A stretch of 64,000 nt of DNA from assembly GCF_001668615.1 (NCBI RefSeq), contig NZ_LZMC01000111.1, positions 62,001 through 126,000 of the forward strand, read 5' to 3'. Source of the stretch: Mycobacterium sp. 1274761.0. Lineage in GTDB: Bacteria > Actinomycetota > Actinomycetes > Mycobacteriales > Mycobacteriaceae. The notes under the pieces were generated by a model. It was not told the DNA's origin. It made no database searches and saw nothing but the letters and a program-made list of their open reading frames with translations. Made by a program: the position numbers and the translations under genes. How positions within the stretch are numbered: position 1 is the first letter of the stretch; each line of letters starts with the position of its first letter. Of this stretch, positions 1 through 6,676 are shown one piece after another.

Positions 1-1
1 C

Positions 2-523
2 GACGAGGCGACCGTGACGTTTCACGGGCGGTTCCGCGACGTCGACGGGCTGACGATCCAGCCCAAGCCCGTACAGCGGCCGCACCCGCCGCTGTGGGTG
101 GGCGGCACCGCCCCCAAGGCGCTCGCGCGTGCCGTCCGGATCGGCGACGCCTTCCTGGGTGCTGGCTCGTCGACCACCTCGACCTTCGTCGAGGCGGCCA
201 AGACCGTGCGTCGTGAACTCGACGAACAGGGCAAGGACCCAAGGCAATTCACCATCGGCAAGCGGGTGTATCTGATGGTCGACGACGATGCCGCCCGCGC
301 CCGCGGACGCGTCGTCGAGGGGCTGCACCGGATCTACGACAACATGCCGGGCATCGAGGACGTGCCGGTGTCAGGGACACCCGACGACGTGGCTCAAGGG
401 CTACAAGAGGTGATCGACGCGGGCGCCAAGATGGTGCTGTTGAATCCGGTCGGTGCGAACGTCGCCGAAGACCGCGAGCAGATGGAACGCCTTGCCGCCG
501 AGGTGATTCCGCAATTGCGCTGA
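2..523 (+). CDS. LLM-class F420-dependent oxidoreductase, C-terminal part (gene runs off the window)
   Basis: The frame is already open at base 2 and closes with TGA at 521-523, so only about the last 173 residues are visible. The segment resembles the C-terminal half of the luciferase-like monooxygenase (LLM) TIM barrel used by F420-dependent oxidoreductases: a PPLWVGGTAPKAL strand-turn, then a helical part, then a closing SGTPDDVAQGLQEVIDAGA helix followed by a VLLNPVG strand. Such enzymes transfer hydride with coenzyme F420 in the mycobacterial cytoplasm; the substrate cannot be read from this fragment. It converges on rplO and is separated from it by a hairpin terminator. An FMN-dependent LLM protein is possible, but F420 use is common for this subfamily in mycobacteria. 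Confidence 0.75.
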   Translation, partial: DEATVTFHGRFRDVDGLTIQPKPVQRPHPPLWVGGTAPKALARAVRIGDAFLGAGSSTTSTFVEAAKTVRRELDEQGKDPRQFTIGKRVYLMVDDDAARARGRVVEGLHRIYDNMPGIEDVPVSGTPDDVAQGLQEVIDAGAKMVLLNPVGANVAEDREQMERLAAEVIPQLR

Positions 524-530
524 AAGGCGA

Positions 531-555
531 AAGCCCCCGAATGAATCGGGGGCTT
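531..555. terminator. Bidirectional hairpin terminator between LLM gene and rplO
   Basis: Perfect 10-bp arms AAGCCCCCGA (531-540) and TCGGGGGCTT (546-555) with a 5-nt loop sit between two convergent genes. The GC stem followed by T-rich ends on both strands suits intrinsic termination of both the LLM gene and the whole spc operon. Confidence 0.8.
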
Positions 556-568
556 ATCGGCTTGGACG

Positions 569-1030
569 TCAGAGCTCTGTCGCGGAACCGCCTGCCGCTT
601 CGGTCCATGATCCGCCCGCGGATGCGATCTTTTCCTTCGCGCTGGCGCTGAACTTGTTCGCGGTGACGTTGACCTTCACGGTCAGCTTGCCATCGCCGAG
701 CACCTTCACCAGAGAGTTCTTGCGGACCGCGCCGGCGGCGACGAGTTCGTCGACGCCGACGTCGCCGCCCTTGGGGAACAGCTTGTTCAGGTCGCCGACG
801 TTGACAACTTCGTACTCGGTGCGGAACCGGTTACGGAAACCCTTCAGCTTAGGCAGCCGCATGTGAATCGGCATCTGACCGCCCTCGAACATCACCGGGA
901 CGTTCTTGCGGGCCTTCGTACCCTTCGTACCGCGACCGGCGGTCTTGCCCTTGGAGCCTTCGCCGCGACCCACCCGGGTTTTCGCGGTCTTCGATCCCGG
1001 CGCGGGCTTGAGATCATGAAGTTTGATCAT
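569..1030 (-). CDS. rplO: 50S ribosomal protein L15
   Basis: The 153-aa product starts [20 protein letters not shown] and carries the glycine-rich basic N-terminus typical of L15 ([20 protein letters not shown]), which threads into 23S rRNA, followed by the globular C-terminal domain. It acts in late assembly of the large subunit. It is the last gene of the spc operon visible here. Its ATG overlaps the rpmD stop (TAATG), so translation is probably coupled. A strong hairpin follows the stop codon. secY, which often follows rplO, is absent and transcription seems to end here, as in M. tuberculosis, where secY lies elsewhere. Confidence 0.97.
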   Translation of the reverse strand: MIKLHDLKPAPGSKTAKTRVGRGEGSKGKTAGRGTKGTKARKNVPVMFEGGQMPIHMRLPKLKGFRNRFRTEYEVVNVGDLNKLFPKGGDVGVDELVAAGAVRKNSLVKVLGDGKLTVKVNVTANKFSASAKEKIASAGGSWTEAAGGSATEL

Positions 1031-1218
1031 TATTTGGACTCCACCTCTTCCACCTCTACGAGGTGATGCACGGTCTTGATGAGCCCGCGCGTCTGCGCGT
1101 TGTCCTCACGCACGACCGACTGACGGATCTTGCGCAGACCCAGCGACCGCAGGCTTTCCCTCTGCCGCCACCGGGCACCGATGGTGCTGCGAACCTGGGT
1201 GATCTTCAGCTCTGCCAT
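1030..1218 (-). CDS. rpmD: 50S ribosomal protein L30
   Basis: A 62-aa protein beginning [20 protein letters not shown], with the single-domain L30 pattern: the ITQVRSTIG strand, the [16 protein letters not shown] helix and a C-terminal strand. Length is normal for the family. It binds 23S rRNA in the large subunit. The ATG lies two bases after the rpsE stop region and the stop overlaps the rplO start by one base, so it is translated as part of the spc operon mRNA. Confidence 0.96.
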   Translation of the reverse strand: MAELKITQVRSTIGARWRQRESLRSLGLRKIRQSVVREDNAQTRGLIKTVHHLVEVEEVESK

Positions 1219-1220
1219 GG

Positions 1221-1892
1221 CTATGCCGTTCCTTCACGTGCGGCGCTCGCGGCCAGCGCGTCGGCCTCACGGCGCGCCTTGAGCATGCCGGCGGGCGCCA
1301 CGTCTTCGATCGGCAGGCCGCGCCGGGCCGCTACCTCTTCGGGACGCTGCAGCAGCTTCAGCGCGGCAACGGTGGCATGCACCACGTTGATCGCGTTGTC
1401 GCTACCCAGCGACTTGGCCAGGATGTCGTGCACGCCAGCGCATTCCAGCACCGCGCGGGCGGCGCCACCGGCGATCACACCGGTACCGGGGCTGGCCGGG
1501 CGCAGCATGACCACGCCCGCGGCCGCCTCACCCTGCACCGGATGCGTGATGGTGCCGCCGATCAGCGGAACGCGGAAGAAACCCTTGCGTGCCTCCTCGA
1601 CGCCCTTGGCGATCGCGGCGGGAACTTCCTTGGCCTTGCCGTAGCCGACACCGACCATGCCGTTGCCGTCGCCGACGATGACCAGCGCGGTGAAGCTGAA
1701 GCGTCGACCACCCTTGACCACCTTGGAGACGCGGTTGATCGCGACGACGCGCTCCAGATAGTTGCTCTTGTCGCCGCCGTCGCGGTCGCGCCGACCACCA
1801 CGATCGTCGCGTCGGCCACGACCCTCGCGATCGCCGCGCGGTGGCCGGTTATCTGAAGTCGCCGGCCCGGCGCCTGTCGCCTGCTCGGCCAT
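1221..1892 (-). CDS. rpsE: 30S ribosomal protein S5
   Basis: The 223-aa product has an N-terminal extension rich in Arg, Asp and Gly (about residues 15-45, repeated GGRRDRDGG-like stretches), then the S5 double-stranded RNA-binding domain ([20 protein letters not shown], about 45-110) and the C-terminal S5 domain ([18 protein letters not shown]). S5 lines the mRNA entry channel and affects decoding accuracy. The disordered basic/acidic N-terminal tail is longer than in E. coli (166 aa) but is usual in mycobacteria. It lies 28 bp downstream of rplR in the spc operon. Confidence 0.97.
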   Translation of the reverse strand: MAEQATGAGPATSDNRPPRGDREGRGRRDDRGGRRDRDGGDKSNYLERVVAINRVSKVVKGGRRFSFTALVIVGDGNGMVGVGYGKAKEVPAAIAKGVEEARKGFFRVPLIGGTITHPVQGEAAAGVVMLRPASPGTGVIAGGAARAVLECAGVHDILAKSLGSDNAINVVHATVAALKLLQRPEEVAARRGLPIEDVAPAGMLKARREADALAASAAREGTA

Positions 1893-1920
1893 TACGCAAT
1901 CCTTCCAATTGTTTTCGTCA

Positions 1921-2328
1921 TTAGAACTTCAGCCCACCTTCGCGTGCCGCATCGGCCAGCGCCGCGAGCCGTCCGCCGTAGGTGTAGCCACCCCGGTCGA
2001 ATACGACGTTCTCGATGCCTGCGGCCTTGGCGCGCTCGGCGATCAGCTGACCGACCCGCTTGCTGTGGGCCTTCTTGTCGCCCTCCACCCCGCGCACGTC
2101 GGCCTCGATGGACGACGCCGCGGCCAGCGTGGTGCCGTTGAGGTCGTTGACCAACTGCACGTGGATGTGCCGAGACGAGCGGTTGACGACCAGGCGCGGC
2201 CGTTCGGCCGTCCCCTCGATCTTCTTCCGCAACCGGGCGTGCCTGCGCAGCCGCGAGGTCCGCCGGACCTCCGCGACACTCTTGCCGGCGCTCTTCGAAG
2301 CGTCTTTTGCCTTCTGAGCCTGAGCCAT
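1921..2328 (-). CDS. rplR: 50S ribosomal protein L18
   Basis: The 135-aa product begins [18 protein letters not shown], a Lys/Ala-rich tail, and continues into the conserved L18 core ([20 protein letters not shown], then [17 protein letters not shown]) and ends GREGGLKF-like with REGGLKF. L18 carries 5S rRNA into the large subunit together with L5 and L25. The gene starts 2 bp after the rplF stop, so the two are almost certainly cotranslated. The N-terminal tail is slightly longer than in E. coli (117 aa). Confidence 0.97.
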   Translation of the reverse strand: MAQAQKAKDASKSAGKSVAEVRRTSRLRRHARLRKKIEGTAERPRLVVNRSSRHIHVQLVNDLNGTTLAAASSIEADVRGVEGDKKAHSKRVGQLIAERAKAAGIENVVFDRGGYTYGGRLAALADAAREGGLKF

Positions 2329-2330
2329 TG

Positions 2331-2870
2331 CTACTTACCTGTCTTTCCGACCTTGCGGCGGATCTGCTCACCCTCGTAGCGGATACCCTTGCCCTTGTAG
2401 GGATCGCTCTTCCGCAGGCGGCGGATGTTGGCCGCGACCTGGCCGACCTTCTGCTTGTCGATACCGGAGATCGAGAACTTCGTCGGCGTCTCCACCGCGA
2501 ACGTCACGCCCTCGGGCGCGGTGATCTGCACCGGGTGGCTGTAGCCGAGGGCGAACTCGAGGTTGCTGCCCTTGGCCACCACGCGGTAGCCGACGCCGAA
2601 GATCTCCATCTTGATGGTGTAACCGTCGGTGACGCCGGTGACCAAGTTGGCCACCAGGGTGCGCGAGAGTCCGTGCAGCGAGCGGTTGCGCCGCTCGTCG
2701 TCGGGCCGCGTCACCACGATGGCGCCGTCGTCATCGCGGGCCACCTTGATCGGCTCGGCGACCGCGAGCTCGAGGGTGCCCTTGGGCCCCTTGACCGAGA
2801 CGTTCTGGCCGTCGATCGTCACGTCGACTCCGGCGGGTACCGGAACCGGCTGCTTACCAATGCGGGACAT
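2331..2870 (-). CDS. rplF: 50S ribosomal protein L6
   Basis: A 179-aa protein starting [20 protein letters not shown] with two tandem L6 domains (about residues 11-82 and 90-165) and the signature [20 protein letters not shown] at the C-terminus. L6 sits at the base of the L7/L12 stalk near the factor-binding site on 23S rRNA. Length and termini are those of mycobacterial L6. It follows rpsH by 16 bp in the spc operon. Confidence 0.98.
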   Translation of the reverse strand: MSRIGKQPVPVPAGVDVTIDGQNVSVKGPKGTLELAVAEPIKVARDDDGAIVVTRPDDERRNRSLHGLSRTLVANLVTGVTDGYTIKMEIFGVGYRVVAKGSNLEFALGYSHPVQITAPEGVTFAVETPTKFSISGIDKQKVGQVAANIRRLRKSDPYKGKGIRYEGEQIRRKVGKTGK

Positions 2871-2886
2871 AGCTAGTTCTTCCCCC

Positions 2887-3285
2887 TCACCACACGTACG
2901 CGAGGACTTCGCCGCCCACGCCTTGTCGTGCCGCCTGACGGTCGGTGAGCAGACCCGACGACGTGGAGATGATCGCCACGCCGAGGCCGCCGAGAACTCG
3001 CGGCAGGTTGGTGGATTTCGCGTACACCCGCAGACCGGGCTTGGACACCCGGCGCAGGCCCGCGATGCTGCGTTCGCGGCTGGGGCCGTACTTCAGCTCG
3101 ACGATCAGCGACTTACCCACGCGAGCATCCTCAGTGCGGTAATCGGAGATGTAACCCTCGTTCTTGAGGATCTCGGCGATGTTCGCCTTGAGCTTCGAGT
3201 GCGGGAGCGTCACCTCGTCGTGGTACGCCGAATTGGCGTTGCGCAGACGTGTCAAGAAGTCTGCGATCGGATCCGTCATAGTCAT
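2887..3285 (-). CDS. rpsH: 30S ribosomal protein S8
   Basis: The start was placed at ATG 3285 ([20 protein letters not shown]), which gives 132 aa, the family norm; the frame stays open upstream but that part has no S8 similarity and overlaps rpsZ. Both S8 domains are present, ending [11 protein letters not shown]-like with the conserved [16 protein letters not shown] segment that contacts 16S rRNA helix 21. In enteric bacteria S8 is the translational repressor of the spc operon; whether that holds here cannot be read from the sequence. The 85-bp gap to rpsZ is the largest within this operon. Confidence 0.97.
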   Translation of the reverse strand: MTMTDPIADFLTRLRNANSAYHDEVTLPHSKLKANIAEILKNEGYISDYRTEDARVGKSLIVELKYGPSRERSIAGLRRVSKPGLRVYAKSTNLPRVLGGLGVAIISTSSGLLTDRQAARQGVGGEVLAYVW

Positions 3286-3370
3286 GACAGCCGGTTCACC
3301 TTCCTCGCGGCGGTTCCCGTATCGGGGCCTGCCGCAACCTTTTCCGATGTTTTCGTGGTCTGTTCTGCTG

Positions 3371-3556
3371 TTACCAGCTGGACTTCTGCACACCCGGCAG
3401 TTCGCCGGCGTGCGCCATTTCGCGCAGGCAGATGCGGCAGAGCCCGAACTTGCGGAACACCGCGTGCGGGCGGCCGCACCGCTGGCAACGGGTGTAGGCC
3501 CGCACCTTGAACTTAGGCTTCTTGTTGGCCTTGTTGACCAGTGCCTTCTTTGCCAT
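3371..3556 (-). CDS. rpsZ: 30S ribosomal protein S14, zinc-binding type (S14Z)
   Basis: A 61-aa protein starting [20 protein letters not shown]. It carries the CxxC...CxxC zinc ribbon (CQRCGRPH and [11 protein letters not shown], Cys at about 24, 27, 40 and 43), so this is the zinc-containing S14 form rather than the longer zinc-free paralogue that mycobacteria express under zinc limitation. It binds 16S rRNA in the head of the small subunit. It lies 4 bp after rplE in the spc operon. Confidence 0.97.
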   Translation of the reverse strand: MAKKALVNKANKKPKFKVRAYTRCQRCGRPHAVFRKFGLCRICLREMAHAGELPGVQKSSW

Positions 3557-3560
3557 CTGC

Positions 3561-4133
3561 TCAGTTCTCCTTGAACGGAAAGCCCAGCGCCCGCAACAGC
3601 GCTCGTCCTTCGTCGTCGTTCGTCGCCGAGGTGACGACGGTGATGTCCATGCCTCGAGGCCGGTCGATGGAGTCCACGTCGATCTCGTGGAACACCGACT
3701 GCTCGGTCAGCCCGAAGGTGTAGTTGCCGGTGCCGTCGAACTGCCTGGGCGACAGGCCGCGGAAGTCGCGGATACGCGGTAGCGCGATCGAGATCAGCCG
3801 GTCGAGGAACTCCCACATGCGGTCGCCGCGCAGCGTGACGCGCGCACCGATCGGCATGCCCTCGCGCAGCTTGAACTGCGCGATGGACTTGCGGGCCCGA
3901 CGAACCTCGGGCTTCTGGCCGGTGATCAGCGCTAGGTCGTTGACCGCGCCGTTGATCAGCTTGGCGTCGCGGGCGGCGTCGCCGACGCCCATGTTCACCA
4001 CGACCTTGACCACGCCGGGGATCTGCATGACGTTGCCGTAGCCGAATTCCTTCTGCAGAGCTTCGCGGATCTCCTCGCGGTAGCGCTGCTTCAAACGAGG
4101 CGGAGTTTTCACCGCGCTTTCAGTGGTAGTCAT
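3561..4133 (-). CDS. rplE: 50S ribosomal protein L5
   Basis: The 190-aa product starts [20 protein letters not shown] and contains the L5 hallmark [20 protein letters not shown] and the loop [20 protein letters not shown], followed by [20 protein letters not shown]5 binds 5S rRNA and forms the inter-subunit bridge to S13. Only the short N-terminal tail differs from E. coli L5. It starts 2 bp after rplX, consistent with coupled translation. Confidence 0.98.
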   Translation of the reverse strand: MTTTESAVKTPPRLKQRYREEIREALQKEFGYGNVMQIPGVVKVVVNMGVGDAARDAKLINGAVNDLALITGQKPEVRRARKSIAQFKLREGMPIGARVTLRGDRMWEFLDRLISIALPRIRDFRGLSPRQFDGTGNYTFGLTEQSVFHEIDVDSIDRPRGMDITVVTSATNDDEGRALLRALGFPFKEN

Positions 4134-4135
4134 TC

Positions 4136-4453
4136 TCAGATGTCCTTGCCGTTGGTCTTGGCGATGCGGACCTTCTTGCCGGTCTCTTCGTCTTTGCGGT
4201 AGGAGATGCGGGTCGGCTTGCCGTCGGAGTCGACCACCATCACGTTGGACACGTGGATCGGCGCCTCCTGGGTGACGATGCCGCCCGACTGCGCGCCGCG
4301 CTCATTGCGCGAGACCGCGGTGTGCTTCTTGATGCGGTTGACGCCCTCGACCAGCACCTTGTTACGGGTCGGAAAAGCCTGCAGCACTTTGCCTTTGGCA
4401 CCCTTGTCCTTGCCGGAGATGACCAGCACGGTGTCGCCCTTGTGGACCTTCAT
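4136..4453 (-). CDS. rplX: 50S ribosomal protein L24
   Basis: A 105-aa protein beginning [20 protein letters not shown], the KOW motif (about residues 4-31) by which L24 binds the 5' domain of 23S rRNA and starts large-subunit assembly. The C-terminal part [18 protein letters not shown] is standard. It abuts the rplN stop with no gap, so both are read from one mRNA. Confidence 0.97.
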   Translation of the reverse strand: MKVHKGDTVLVISGKDKGAKGKVLQAFPTRNKVLVEGVNRIKKHTAVSRNERGAQSGGIVTQEAPIHVSNVMVVDSDGKPTRISYRKDEETGKKVRIAKTNGKDI

Positions 4454-4822
4454 CTACAACACCTCCGGAGCGAGCGAGACGATCTTCATGAAGCGCTTCT
4501 CGCGCAGTTCGCGGCCGACCGGGCCGAAGATGCGGGTACCGCGAGGATCGTTGTCGGCCTTGATGATCACCGCCGCGTTCTCATCGAACTTGATGTAGCT
4601 GCCGTCGGCGCGGCGGCGCTCTTTGACGGTGCGGACGATGACGGCCTTGACCACCTCACCGCGCTTGATATTGCCGCCGGGAATGGCGTCCTTGACCGTG
4701 GCGACGATGATGTCACCGATGCCGGCATAGCGCCGCGACGATCCGCCGAGCACACGGATGCACAAGATCTCCTTGGCGCCCGTGTTGTCGGCAACCTTCA
4801 GCCGCGATTCCTGCTGAATCAC
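4454..4822 (-). CDS. rplN: 50S ribosomal protein L14, first gene of the spc operon
   Basis: The 122-aa product reads [20 protein letters not shown] and contains the L14 signature [20 protein letters not shown] and the C-terminal [17 protein letters not shown]14 forms inter-subunit contacts and binds the silencing factor RsfS in many bacteria. The start is GTG at 4822 with a strong GAGGAGA ribosome-binding site 4-10 bases upstream. It is the first ribosomal gene after the sulfatase/FGE block, so it needs its own promoter or read-through from FGE; a -10-like TATAAC lies upstream. Confidence 0.97.
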   Translation of the reverse strand: MIQQESRLKVADNTGAKEILCIRVLGGSSRRYAGIGDIIVATVKDAIPGGNIKRGEVVKAVIVRTVKERRRADGSYIKFDENAAVIIKADNDPRGTRIFGPVGRELREKRFMKIVSLAPEVL

Positions 4823-4839
4823 TCGATCTCCTCGACCTG

Positions 4840-4845
4840 GTTATA
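4840..4845 (-). promoter_or_regulatory. Candidate -10 box for rplN/spc operon
   Basis: On the minus strand TATAAC lies about 17 bases upstream of the rplN GTG, with the ribosome-binding site between. No convincing -35 hexamer is seen at 17-18 bp, which is common for mycobacterial promoters. The remainder of the 246-base gap (4823-5068) holds palindromic repeat copy A and no gene. Confidence 0.35.
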
Positions 4846-5016
4846 TGTGTGCACGCAGGATTACCGACCCTGACGTGCGCGGTCTTGCTGTCACCGATAG
4901 GCACGCGGGGCCTATCGCAAGCGATTGGCCGAGGTCTGCCCAAGGCAACCCGTTGATTCTATGGGAGGACCAGCGAACAGCCAAATCCGCGCCGGTCGGA
5001 GCCCGATTGTGCGGAC

Positions 5017-5083
5017 ACAATGTCGCGCTGAGAGCGCCGCCATCGCCCATATATCCACGGCGTCGCTCTCAGACTGACATTGT
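5017..5083. repeat. 67-bp palindromic dispersed repeat, copy A
   Basis: Outer arms ACAATGTC (5017-5024) and GACATTGT (5076-5083), a 3x3 internal loop, inner arms CTGAGAGCG (5028-5036) and CGCTCTCAG (5064-5072), then a short CGCC/GGCG stem closing a loop that contains ATATATCC. The same architecture with matching outer arms and loop core occurs at 55782-55849. The right arm overlaps the last 15 bases of the FGE gene and provides its stop codon, suggesting insertion of a non-autonomous element. It could also fold as a transcription terminator for the atsA-FGE unit. Confidence 0.7.
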
Positions 5084-5974
5084 CACCGCAGGGACATCAG
5101 CCACGCACCGAAACCCGATATGGGTGGTCGCGCTGTCTTGGGACTGCGGTGAACGCGCAGCTGGGCGGTACCGGTGGCAGTACTCCGGCGCGCACAGGTG
5201 TGAACCCCCTTTGAGCACCTGATTGATCGACGGGTCGGGCTCAGCCGAGGGGCAGCATCCCCCTGAGGCGTCGAGCCGGTGGTGGCCGGTGAACTGGGTC
5301 GTCGTCCACTCCCACACGTTGCCGATCATGTCGACAAGGCCGAACCCGTTCGGCGGGAACGTCCCGACCGGCGACGTGCCGACCCAGCCCGCTGCGCCGT
5401 CATTCTGGTACGGAAAACGCCCCTGCCAGGTATTGGCCATCAGCCGACCGTCGGGCATCGGGTCATCGCCCCAGGCGTAGATGTCGGTGCTGCCTGCGCG
5501 GGCTGCGTACTCCCATTCGGCTTCGCTGGGCAGCCTGCGTCCCGCCCAGCGGGCGTAGGCGGCCGCGTCCGGATAGGCCACCTGCACCACCGGGTGATCC
5601 GCTCGGTCCTCGAAGCTGGGGTCGCCGCTGTCCGGGCCGAACGGATGCCGCCAGCTGGCCCCGGGTTTCCATTCCCACCACTGTCGCCAGTCCCTCAGGT
5701 TCACCGGACCGCGTGTCGGCCGGAACACCAGCGCGCCGGGCACCAGGTCCGCCGGATCCGCGCCCGGGTACAGCACCGGGTCGATGTCCCGCTCGGCCAC
5801 GGTGAGGTAGCCGGTCTGGTCGACGAATTCGGCGAACTGCGCGTTGGTGACGGGATGCCGCTCGATCGCAAACGACCGCACCGTCACCGTGTGTATCGGC
5901 GCCTCTTCGGGATAGAAGCTCGTCGACCCCATGCGGAAGGAGCCGCCCGGCACCTCGACGAGCTCGGTGAGCAT
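5069..5974 (-). CDS. Formylglycine-generating enzyme (sulfatase-modifying factor), Rv0712-like
   Basis: The 301-aa protein (ATG 5974, MLTELVEVPGGSFRMGS) is a complete aerobic formylglycine-generating enzyme. It has the FGE-sulfatase domain from residue 9 onwards, the NGFGLVDMIGNVWEWT motif, and the active-site segment GGSHLCAPEYCHRYRPAARS with the two copper-binding cysteines at about 261 and 266. FGE oxidises the cysteine of the CxPxR motif in sulfatases to C-alpha-formylglycine. The likely substrate is the AtsA sulfatase two genes upstream. An in-frame GTG at 5983 overlaps the stop of the preceding gene (GTGA) and is an alternative start. The last codons, ending VTMSV, come from palindromic repeat A and differ from the Rv0712 C-terminus. 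Confidence 0.93.
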   Translation of the reverse strand: MLTELVEVPGGSFRMGSTSFYPEEAPIHTVTVRSFAIERHPVTNAQFAEFVDQTGYLTVAERDIDPVLYPGADPADLVPGALVFRPTRGPVNLRDWRQWWEWKPGASWRHPFGPDSGDPSFEDRADHPVVQVAYPDAAAYARWAGRRLPSEAEWEYAARAGSTDIYAWGDDPMPDGRLMANTWQGRFPYQNDGAAGWVGTSPVGTFPPNGFGLVDMIGNVWEWTTTQFTGHHRLDASGGCCPSAEPDPSINQVLKGGSHLCAPEYCHRYRPAARSPQSQDSATTHIGFRCVADVPAVTMSV

Positions 5975-5979
5975 GCGTT

Positions 5980-6669
5980 TCACGGTATGTCGACGGCGAC
6001 CTGCCCGGTCAGCACCGCCGCGGCGGCGTCGAAGCCGACGGTGCCCGCAGGTGCCTGCACGTGGATGGCGGCCAGGTAGTTGTTGGAGTTGGTCCAGATG
6101 TGGGCAATGCGGTCGAGGAATTCGACGGATTGCTGCGGTGTGTCCGACCACGCGCCCATCAGTTTCTGACCGCTGTAGGCACACAGTTCGGCGGGCAGCA
6201 CACTGACGCTGCTCACCGTCGACGTCGCCATCACCTTGTCCGCGTACTCGGTGAACGCCTCGGCGGGCTCCAGCGTGGTCTGGGCGACGGTGATGGTTGC
6301 CGACATCGCGGTTGGACCTTCGATGCGCAGATCGCTGTTGCCCGGTGATTTGCCAATCCAGCCGTCGGGCAACGCGACCGTGATTTCGGGCGCCTTCGGG
6401 TCGGCCGACTGCAGGGTGATTCGAGGGACGGCCATGGTCGGCGGAGCGCACATGACAGCATCCGCCGGGACCGGGGCCCGTGTGGTAGCGACCACGCCGG
6501 GCGCCGCAGGACCAGCATCATCTGCCGATTGGGGCGGCTGCGGACGTGCGACAGTCGCAGCATCCTCGTCGCGGATCGCCACACCCTCGTCGGTGCGGAC
6601 ACAGCCCGCGGGCAGGGGTGTCAGCAGCACCAGCACGGCCGCCGCCGTCCAACCGATCCGCCTCACCAC
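5980..6669 (-). CDS. Putative secreted lipoprotein between sulfatase and FGE (LpqN-like?)
   Basis: About 229 aa from GTG 6669 (or GTG 6666). Residues 3-22 form a signal sequence (RRIGWTAAAVLVLLTPLPAG) followed by Cys; the lipobox reads LPAGC, with Pro at -3, which is atypical. A Pro/Ala-rich linker follows, then a globular domain with a CAPPTMAVPRITL strand, a VALPDGWIG turn and an AEAFTEYADKV helix; this layout recalls the mycobacterial LpqN/LpqT lipoprotein family, but I am not certain. The gene starts a few bases after the atsA stop and ends overlapping a possible FGE start, so it is cotranscribed with both. A role linked to sulfatase substrate or export is only inferred from position. Confidence 0.7.
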   Translation of the reverse strand: MVRRIGWTAAAVLVLLTPLPAGCVRTDEGVAIRDEDAATVARPQPPQSADDAGPAAPGVVATTRAPVPADAVMCAPPTMAVPRITLQSADPKAPEITVALPDGWIGKSPGNSDLRIEGPTAMSATITVAQTTLEPAEAFTEYADKVMATSTVSSVSVLPAELCAYSGQKLMGAWSDTPQQSVEFLDRIAHIWTNSNNYLAAIHVQAPAGTVGFDAAAAVLTGQVAVDIP

Positions 6670-6676
6670 TCCATCA

